Positions 14,888-20,667 of a DNA stretch of 20,667 nt are shown here, piece by piece. This DNA comes from Actinomycetota bacterium (GTDB lineage: Bacteria > Actinomycetota > Actinomycetes > S36-B12). Where the stretch lies: NCBI GenBank assembly GCA_027729865.1, contig JAQCBM010000007.1, positions 1 through 20,667 on the forward strand, read 5' to 3'. Each line of letters begins with the position of its first letter. Position 1 is the stretch's first letter. A program made the position numbers and the translations under genes. Under the pieces are notes generated by a model that did not search any database, was not told the DNA's origin, and was given only the letters and a program-made list of their open reading frames with translations.

Positions 14888-16894
14888 CTAGTTCGAAGGG
14901 ATTGCCGGCATCGGCAGATCGGTCACACCGGTGGGTCCGATCTGGATCTGGGTGCCCATCTGATCGCATACGCCGCAGTCGAAGCACGGAGTCCAACGAC
15001 AGTCCTCAACGGCCACTTCATCGAGCGCGTCCTGCCAGTCCTCCCACAGCCACTCGGTGTCCAGACCTGAGTCCAAGTGCTCCCAGGGCAGCACCTCGGT
15101 GCGGTCGCGTTCGCGGATCGTGTACCAATCCACGTCCACTACCTCACCTTGCAACGCCACGTCGGCACTTGCCATCCAGCCATCGAAGGAGAAGTGCTCA
15201 CTCCAACCATCGAAGCGCGCACCATCACGCCAGGCCTGCTCGATCACGCGACCCACGCGTCGATCCCCACGAGACAAGATGCCTTCGACGATGCCGGGTT
15301 TCCCATCGTGGTAGCGAAGACCGATCGCCTTGCCGTACTCACGGTCCGATCGAATGGCGTCTTTGAGTTTGGCCAGCCGAGCGTCGGTGCTCTCGTGGTC
15401 GAGTTGCGCCGCCCATTGGAACGGCGTGTGCGGCTTGGGCACGAAACCACCGATGCTCACCGTGCACTTGATGTCTCGTCGTCCGGACACCTCACGCCCA
15501 GCCTTGATCACTTCCTTGGCCAGGGTGGCGATTTGCAGGACGTCGTCGTCGGTCTCTGTCGGTAAACCGCACATGAAGTACAACTTCACGTGCCGCCAAC
15601 CGGCCGCGTACGCGGTGGTGACGGTGCGGATCAAATCCTCTTCGGTCACGAGTTTGTTGATGACCTTGCGCATCCGCTCGCTACCGCCCTCAGGGGCGAA
15701 GGTGAGTCCACTTCGCCTGCCATTGCGCGACAACTCGTTGGCTAGATCGACGTTGAAGGCGTCCACTCGCGTACTGGGTAACGACAACGACGTCTGTGAA
15801 TCCTCGTAACGATCAGCGAGGTTGCGTGCGATGTCGGCGATCTCCGAGTGATCGGCGCTTGAAAGCGAAAGCAGTCCTACTTCCTCGAAGCCGGTGGCCT
15901 GCAAGCCGCGCTCGACGATCTCAGCAACACCAGTGATCGAACGTTCCCGAACGGGACGGGTGATCATGCCGGCCTGGCAGAAGCGACAACCGCGCGTGCA
16001 ACCGCGGAAGATCTCCACGCTCATCCGCTCATGCACGGTTTCCGCGAGCGGCACGAGCGGCTTCTTGGGGTAGGACCACTCGTCGAGGTCCATCAGCGTG
16101 TGCTTGCTTACGCGCCACGGCACATCGGTTCGATTCGGCGTGACCTTCTGGATACGGCCATCGGTTAGGTACTCAACGTCGTAGAACCGCGGCACGTAGA
16201 CCGAGCCGGTCTTCGCCAGCCGCAGCAGCAGCCCTTCGCGACCATCCGGGCGACCTTCGGACTTCCACTCATCGATCACCTGCGAGATGAGCAGCACCGC
16301 CTCTTCACCATCACCGAGGACCGCGGCATCGAGGAAGTCGGAGATCGGTTCGGGGTTGAACGCCGCGTGGCCGCCGGCGATGACCAGTGGTTCGTCACCG
16401 TGACGGTCAACCGCGTGCAGCGGAATGCCGGCGAGGTCCAACGCGGTGAGCATGTTGGTGTAGCCAAGTTCGGTCGAGAACGACAGTCCCAGTACGTCGA
16501 AATCACCCACCGCCCGGTGCCCATCCACCGTGAACTGGGGAACGCCGGCCTGGCGCATCAAGGATTCGAGGTCCGGCCACACCGCGTAGCAGCGTTCGGC
16601 GAGCAGATGATCACGTTCGTTGAGTACTTCGTAGAGGATCTGCACGCCCTGGTTGGGTGCACCCACTTCGTATGCATCCGGATACATGAGCGCCCAGCTA
16701 ACGCGAGCCGCTTCCCAGTCCTTGACCACCGAGTTGACCTCGCCGCCCACGTACTGGATCGGCTTGGTGACCTTGGCCAGCAACGGCTCGAGGCGATCGA
16801 AGTGCGAGGCGCCTAGTTCGCGACCAGCGCGCAACCGAGCTCGGGAGTCGTCGGTGGGCTGGGTGTACGGGCGTTCGGTTACCGGAGCGCTCAT
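14888..16894 (-). CDS. TIGR03960 family B12-binding-like radical SAM protein
   Basis: 668 residues. An N-terminal alpha/beta domain (about 40-215, with VSWALMYPDAYEVGAPNQG and LVIAGGHAAFNPEPI) resembles a cobalamin-binding fold but lacks a proper DxHxxG ligand motif. The radical SAM core follows with CTRGCRFC (Cys299, Cys303, Cys306) for the 4Fe-4S cluster, and family blocks SLSSADHSEI, TFAPEGGSERMRKVINK and HVKLYFMCGLPTETDDD. The C-terminus has four cysteines (Cys632, 637, 640, 643; CRWTPCFDCGVC), probably a further Fe-S or zinc site. Reaction and substrate are unknown. It lies 19 bases after rodA and 18 before its DUF2344 partner. Family assignment is firm. Confidence 0.92.
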   Translation of the reverse strand: MSAPVTERPYTQPTDDSRARLRAGRELGASHFDRLEPLLAKVTKPIQYVGGEVNSVVKDWEAARVSWALMYPDAYEVGAPNQGVQILYEVLNERDHLLAERCYAVWPDLESLMRQAGVPQFTVDGHRAVGDFDVLGLSFSTELGYTNMLTALDLAGIPLHAVDRHGDEPLVIAGGHAAFNPEPISDFLDAAVLGDGEEAVLLISQVIDEWKSEGRPDGREGLLLRLAKTGSVYVPRFYDVEYLTDGRIQKVTPNRTDVPWRVSKHTLMDLDEWSYPKKPLVPLAETVHERMSVEIFRGCTRGCRFCQAGMITRPVRERSITGVAEIVERGLQATGFEEVGLLSLSSADHSEIADIARNLADRYEDSQTSLSLPSTRVDAFNVDLANELSRNGRRSGLTFAPEGGSERMRKVINKLVTEEDLIRTVTTAYAAGWRHVKLYFMCGLPTETDDDVLQIATLAKEVIKAGREVSGRRDIKCTVSIGGFVPKPHTPFQWAAQLDHESTDARLAKLKDAIRSDREYGKAIGLRYHDGKPGIVEGILSRGDRRVGRVIEQAWRDGARFDGWSEHFSFDGWMASADVALQGEVVDVDWYTIRERDRTEVLPWEHLDSGLDTEWLWEDWQDALDEVAVEDCRWTPCFDCGVCDQMGTQIQIGPTGVTDLPMPAIPSN

Positions 16895-16913
16895 GTGAGC
16901 AGGGTAACCGCCA

Positions 16914-18107
16914 TCACACCTGCGAGCGGAAAACGGCTAGCGAATGCAGGCGAACAGTCTGCAACAAGCCGATCGCCATCCAGGTGGCCATCATGGACGT
17001 GCCACCCGCGGAGACGAACGGCAGCGGGATGCCGGTGATCGGCATGATGCCGAGGGTCATGCCGATGTTTTCGAACATCTGGAACCCGAACCACGCCGCC
17101 ACACCGGTAGCTACCAGCCGGCCGTACATGTCGTCGGCCTTCCACGCGATCATCACCGCGCGGAACAACACCACCGCGAGCAATGCGATCAACAGCGCCG
17201 AACCGATGAAACCGAACTCCTCCCCCACCACGGTGAAGACGAAGTCACTTTCGTTAACCGGCACGAAGTTGCCCTGGGTCTGCGGACCTTGGAACAACCC
17301 GTAACCATCGAGTCCGCCGCCGCCGATCGCGATTCGAGCTTGGTTGGCGTTGTAGGCACTGGCGCTGAGATCGTCGTCGGGATTAATGAACGACGTCAGC
17401 CGCTCCACTTGGTACTGGCGCAACAGCCCGACCTGGATAGCGGCAAGGATGCCGAGCGCCGCGCCACCGATGAGCCCCACGAGCCAGCGGGTGCGCACTC
17501 CGGCAACAGCAATGATCGAGATCACCACCGCACCCATGATCAGCACCGTTCCGGTGTCGTTCTGGACGAGGATGATCGCGGTCGGGATAGCCGTGATGCC
17601 CAACGCGTACAACACATCACGGCCACTGGGTTCTTGCTCGATGTCGCGAGGTTCGGCTAGTAGGGCAGCCATCATCAAGATGACGGTGATCTTCGCGAAC
17701 TCCGATGGCTGGATCGTCAAGCCGACGGGAACGTCTATCCATGCGCGTGCACCTGCGATGGTCACACCTAGTCCGGGGACGAATGGCACCAGCAGCAACA
17801 ACATGGATGCGACGTAGACCACGGGTGTGTAGGCGCGCAACCAGCGGTAGTTGATCCGGGTGGCGATCACACCGAGAACCAGCGCAACACCGAGGTTGAT
17901 CAAGTGCCGCTTCAGGTAGGACTGCGGATCGCCTTCTGCTGCCAGATCCGCTCGGCTGGCCGACCACACAAGCACCGAGCCCATCAGCGAGGCGCCTAAT
18001 GCCGCGATGATCAATATCCAGTCGAGATCGCGGAAGTAGCCGCCACCTCGATCACGCGAGGGCGCAACGGCTGCATCGGAGGACTTCGTGGGAAAGATGC
18101 TGGTCAT
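16914..18107 (-). CDS. rodA: RodA, SEDS-family peptidoglycan polymerase
   Basis: 397-residue polytopic membrane protein with about ten transmembrane segments. It polymerises lipid II into glycan strands for lateral wall growth, in complex with PBP2. Family landmarks are GARAWIDVPVGLTIQPSEFAKI, the NDTGTVLI segment, the extracellular loop with INPDDDLSASAYNANQARIAIGGGG (quoted in part: INPDD and QARIAIG), which carries the presumed catalytic Asp, FVPVNESDFVFTVVGEEFGFIG, and the C-terminal TGIPLPFVSAGGTSMM. The N-terminus is cytoplasmic and polar. The ATG at 18107 overlaps the mrdA stop as ATGA, consistent with equimolar synthesis of the RodA-PBP2 pair. Confidence 0.95.
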   Translation of the reverse strand: MTSIFPTKSSDAAVAPSRDRGGGYFRDLDWILIIAALGASLMGSVLVWSASRADLAAEGDPQSYLKRHLINLGVALVLGVIATRINYRWLRAYTPVVYVASMLLLLVPFVPGLGVTIAGARAWIDVPVGLTIQPSEFAKITVILMMAALLAEPRDIEQEPSGRDVLYALGITAIPTAIILVQNDTGTVLIMGAVVISIIAVAGVRTRWLVGLIGGAALGILAAIQVGLLRQYQVERLTSFINPDDDLSASAYNANQARIAIGGGGLDGYGLFQGPQTQGNFVPVNESDFVFTVVGEEFGFIGSALLIALLAVVLFRAVMIAWKADDMYGRLVATGVAAWFGFQMFENIGMTLGIMPITGIPLPFVSAGGTSMMATWMAIGLLQTVRLHSLAVFRSQV

Positions 18108-20296
18108 GAGCCCCTCCCATTCTCGCGCGCACCACTGGCCACCACGTCTTCGCCCTCTTCACGAGCTTCGGGCACCCCGGAGTCCTTCCCCAGCGGCACC
18201 ACCGGTGTGCCATCCGGACGGATGACCGGAAGGTCCGTCATCGGCTCACCCCCGATCAACACGCTGCGCTTGGGATCTACATCCGTTCCACGGATACCGA
18301 AGATCTCCTCGTAGATTTTGCGCACGCTCGGCGCCGACGCCTTCGAACCGGTGCCGCCTTGAGTGACCATCATGACAACGGCGTACCGCGGATTGTTGGC
18401 CGGCGCGTAAGAAGCGAACCACGAGGTTGAGACTTTGTCGCCGGTCACCTGCGCCGAGCCGGTCTTGGACGCAACCGGAATCTGGCTCAGCGGGAAGCCG
18501 GCGAAGGGTTCCCGCGCAGAACCATTGGTGGTCACACCGGGGAGCGTGTCCTGCAGGAATCGGATCGCCCGCTGGGCTCGAGCTCCGGTGATTTCGTTCG
18601 ACGCAACAGACGGAATTTCGCGGACCTGCTGCCCATCGGCCGAGACGATCGCCTTCACCAGTTTCGGCTCGTAGACAGTGCCGCCGTTGGCTATCGCGGC
18701 GTAGACCATCGCCATTTGCAGCGGCGTGACCGCGGTATCGCCCTGTCCGATGGATGCGTTGAGCGCATCACCTTCGCGCCAACGGAAACCGTCCGCGCAA
18801 TTCTCCTGATCAAGTGCGGTGAAGTAATCCGCAAGCTCCGGATCGGTCTTGCGGGTTTCGGGATAGCCCTCGATCGCGTTCTTGCACCAGGTATCGCGCT
18901 TGAGTTCCCAGTTCTCGGCCTTGAACTCCCTGCTGGCAACGCGGCCAACGGACTCTACGGGCAAGTCGATGCCGGTGCCCGCGCCTAAACCGAACTGCCG
19001 CGCGGCCTCAGCAATCGGATCTGGAGCATCGCGGCCGGCGTCGTCACCACCCGCCTTGTCCCACATCTGATCGGCGAGCCCGTAGAAGACGGTGTTGCAC
19101 GAGACTTCAAGCGCACGTCGCAGTGAGATCCGCCCGTACGCCGAGGACTCATAGTTACGGAACACCTGGGTGCCCAGGCGCACTCGGCTCGGACACGCAT
19201 ACGCCCCACCGAGGTTGAAGCCTTCCTTAGCAGCAGCGACTGTGCTGATGACTTTGTAGGTAGAACCCGGCGCGAAAAGTCCCTGTGTTGCGTTGGAGGC
19301 GAGTGATCCGGAATCCATGAGCTTGTCGAACTGCTTCTTGGTCACGCCTCCCACCCAGATCGATGGGTCATACGTGGGGTAGCTCGCCATCGCCAGAATC
19401 TGACCGTTGGTCACATCCACCACGACCGCGGCCCCCGAATCACCCGGGTATCCCTGGCGTTGCGCACGCTGCACGGCACGCACCAGTTGCTCTTCCACCA
19501 CCGCTTGAAGGTTCGCGTCGATACTCGATACGAGGTAGTCACCTGGTTGCGGCGGGAAGGATTCGAGCGTTCCGGTGACGCGCCCCGCGGTGTCGACCGC
19601 AAGCGTCGTGACCCCCGGCTTTCCGCGGATGTCGTCGTCGTAATACGCCTCAAGTCCGGACCGACCCACCACGTCGGTGCGCCGGAGGCGGTCATAAGCG
19701 TCGGTGGAACCTTGCTCCTGGAGTTGCTGCTCGGTGACAGGCCCGAGGTACCCGAGGATGTGCGCGGCATTGACGTTGAACGGCGCGGGGTACTCGCGAA
19801 TGGCGTCCAAGCGTGCGTCCACACCCGGATACAACTGACCTTGCTCCATGAGGGTCAGCGCGATTTGCGGATCGACATCCTGTGCGATCGGGATGGGCTG
19901 GTACGGAGATCCGTTCCAACACACCGGCGGTGGCTTCGCGCCTTCGCTGCCGCAGGGCTTCAACCGATCGGCAATGCGCTCGGCTGGAATGTCCAAGATC
20001 TCACCGAGGCGCTCGACTACCTCCGCCCCGTTCTCCGGTTCGCGCTCGAGCACCACTTTGTCGACGGTGATCACCAGCGACGTTCTATTCGCCACCAGCG
20101 GGCGACCCGCTTGATCGAGCACCAAACCGCGTACGGCCGGCTCGACCACTTCACGAACCGTGTTGTTCACCGCAGCGGTCTTGTACTCCTCGCCGGTCAC
20201 TACCTGCAGGTAGTACAAGCGACCGACCAAGGTCATAACGAGGGAAACGAGCAGGACGCCGAGCACGAGCAGGCGGACATTGGAGCGCTGGCTCAT
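18104..20296 (-). CDS. mrdA: Penicillin-binding protein 2 (elongation transpeptidase)
   Basis: 730-residue class B penicillin-binding protein, anchored by an N-terminal helix (about residues 8-26). It has a dimerisation/pedestal region (about 50-250) and a transpeptidase domain with SxxK as S345TYK348, SxN as S399CN401, and K611TG. It cross-links peptidoglycan with RodA during elongation. The domain contains an actinobacterial-type insertion around 455-510 carrying Cys471 and Cys500; another cysteine pair (Cys115, Cys126) lies in the pedestal. The C-terminal 60 residues are a polar tail. The ATG at 20296 has a GGGAGG site 6 bases upstream. It overlaps rodA by 4 bases. Confidence 0.96.
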   Translation of the reverse strand: MSQRSNVRLLVLGVLLVSLVMTLVGRLYYLQVVTGEEYKTAAVNNTVREVVEPAVRGLVLDQAGRPLVANRTSLVITVDKVVLEREPENGAEVVERLGEILDIPAERIADRLKPCGSEGAKPPPVCWNGSPYQPIPIAQDVDPQIALTLMEQGQLYPGVDARLDAIREYPAPFNVNAAHILGYLGPVTEQQLQEQGSTDAYDRLRRTDVVGRSGLEAYYDDDIRGKPGVTTLAVDTAGRVTGTLESFPPQPGDYLVSSIDANLQAVVEEQLVRAVQRAQRQGYPGDSGAAVVVDVTNGQILAMASYPTYDPSIWVGGVTKKQFDKLMDSGSLASNATQGLFAPGSTYKVISTVAAAKEGFNLGGAYACPSRVRLGTQVFRNYESSAYGRISLRRALEVSCNTVFYGLADQMWDKAGGDDAGRDAPDPIAEAARQFGLGAGTGIDLPVESVGRVASREFKAENWELKRDTWCKNAIEGYPETRKTDPELADYFTALDQENCADGFRWREGDALNASIGQGDTAVTPLQMAMVYAAIANGGTVYEPKLVKAIVSADGQQVREIPSVASNEITGARAQRAIRFLQDTLPGVTTNGSAREPFAGFPLSQIPVASKTGSAQVTGDKVSTSWFASYAPANNPRYAVVMMVTQGGTGSKASAPSVRKIYEEIFGIRGTDVDPKRSVLIGGEPMTDLPVIRPDGTPVVPLGKDSGVPEAREEGEDVVASGARENGRGS

Positions 20297-20402
20297 GCAA
20301 CCTCCCGTCCTGCGCGTGTGGAGACGTACTATGACTCAGGTCACAGTATTGGCCTACCCTTCCCTCAGACGGTACGACGCTTGGTGGCCGGTGGTCGTTC
20401 CC

Positions 20403-20419
20403 GCCCCGCTGGACGGGGC
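20403..20419. other. Hairpin in the mreD-mrdA gap
   Basis: GCCCCG (20403-20408) pairs with CGGGGC (20414-20419) around a 5-base loop, 17 bases after the mreD stop. No T-run follows on the minus strand, so at most it is a weak attenuating stem. The rest of the 139-bp gap shows only the mrdA ribosome-binding site and no firm promoter. Confidence 0.4.
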
Positions 20420-20435
20420 ACTAGTGGAGCAAGTC

Positions 20436-20667
20436 CTAGTCGAGCAGAACCTCCGGTGCGAGCTTGCGGGTCAACCAGGCCAACAGCGGAATCATCAGCG
20501 GCGCCAGCAGGGCTCCGTACACGGCGCTGGTGAGTGAGATCAGTGGCACCGATTCCCACAGCACCCGCGGACTGCCGAGCATCGCGCCAAGCGCCGCGGT
20601 GCCCAAGGCGGCTGCAGCGCAGCCGATCGCGGCAATGGCGATCATGCCCAGCACCGTTCGATCGCGA
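20436..20667 (-). CDS. mreD: Rod shape-determining protein MreD, C-terminal part (5' end outside window)
   Basis: The frame is open from the right edge to the TAG at 20436, giving 76 residues. They form at least two to three hydrophobic segments (MIAIAAIGCAAAALGTAALGA, quoted as the first; SLTSAVYGALLAPLMIPLLAW as the last) with a short charged end, LTRKLAPEVLLD. MreD is a small membrane protein of the elongation machinery. The assignment rests on its place just upstream of mrdA and rodA (mreB-mreC-mreD-mrdA-rodA is the standard order) and on its C-terminal pattern, ending two residues after VLL. Sequence alone would not be decisive. Confidence 0.82.
   Translation of the reverse strand, partial: RDRTVLGMIAIAAIGCAAAALGTAALGAMLGSPRVLWESVPLISLTSAVYGALLAPLMIPLLAWLTRKLAPEVLLD

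Noticed and set aside
16501..16530. Cobalamin-ligand DxHxxG motif in the radical SAM protein (DGHRAVG)
   Set aside because: Spacing is off by one residue and the position within the domain does not fit a lower axial ligand.
19460..20533. Plus-strand open frame of 357 codons opposite mrdA
   Set aside because: An antisense shadow that also runs over the mrdA start and the intergenic gap; PBP2 motifs are complete on the minus strand.

Overview
The window is a stretch of high-GC actinobacterial (Actinomycetota) chromosome. The gene order mreD-mrdA-rodA, a radical SAM gene pair, rne-rplU-rpmA-obgE-proB-proA-nadD-rsfS-gpgP and finally octT-leuS follows the arrangement known in streptomycetes and mycobacteria. 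Frequent GTG starts, ATGA start/stop overlaps, an actinobacterial-type RNase E with a long charged N-terminal extension, and OctT/GpgP-like proteins all fit that phylum. I cannot place the organism below phylum level.

Almost everything is on the minus strand, so transcription runs from high to low coordinates. (1) 16914-20667: cell-elongation genes mreD (cut by the right edge), mrdA (PBP2) and rodA. (2) 14138-16894: a TIGR03960-type radical SAM protein and its small DUF2344/TIGR03936 partner, function unknown. (3) 9463-14002: RNase E/G, ribosomal proteins L21 and L27, and the ribosome-assembly GTPase ObgE. (4) 6603-9466: proB and proA, the first two steps of proline synthesis, with a small uncharacterised gene between them. 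(5) 4753-6578: a 48-residue membrane protein, nadD, rsfS and gpgP, tightly spaced or overlapping. (6) 2975-4752: a small segment of different character, holding a plus-strand EamA transporter, a secreted I42 (chagasin-like) protease inhibitor with a strong terminator, and a minus-strand tRNA-Ala(GGC). Both ends carry copies of the same roughly 18-bp palindromic repeat. (7) 1-2974: octT and leuS, joined by an ATGA overlap; leuS is cut by the left edge.

Most genes are housekeeping: translation, ribosome assembly, NAD and proline synthesis, and wall elongation. The most notable oddity is in RNase E. A 27-bp stretch (12284-12310) replaces the otherwise invariant segment that carries two of the three metal-binding active-site residues, while the rest of the protein looks intact. 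The second is the palindrome-bounded segment that separates gpgP from octT, two genes I recall as neighbours in mycobacteria. No CRISPR array, insertion sequence, prophage or defence locus is visible. No gene-free stretch exceeds 300 bases.
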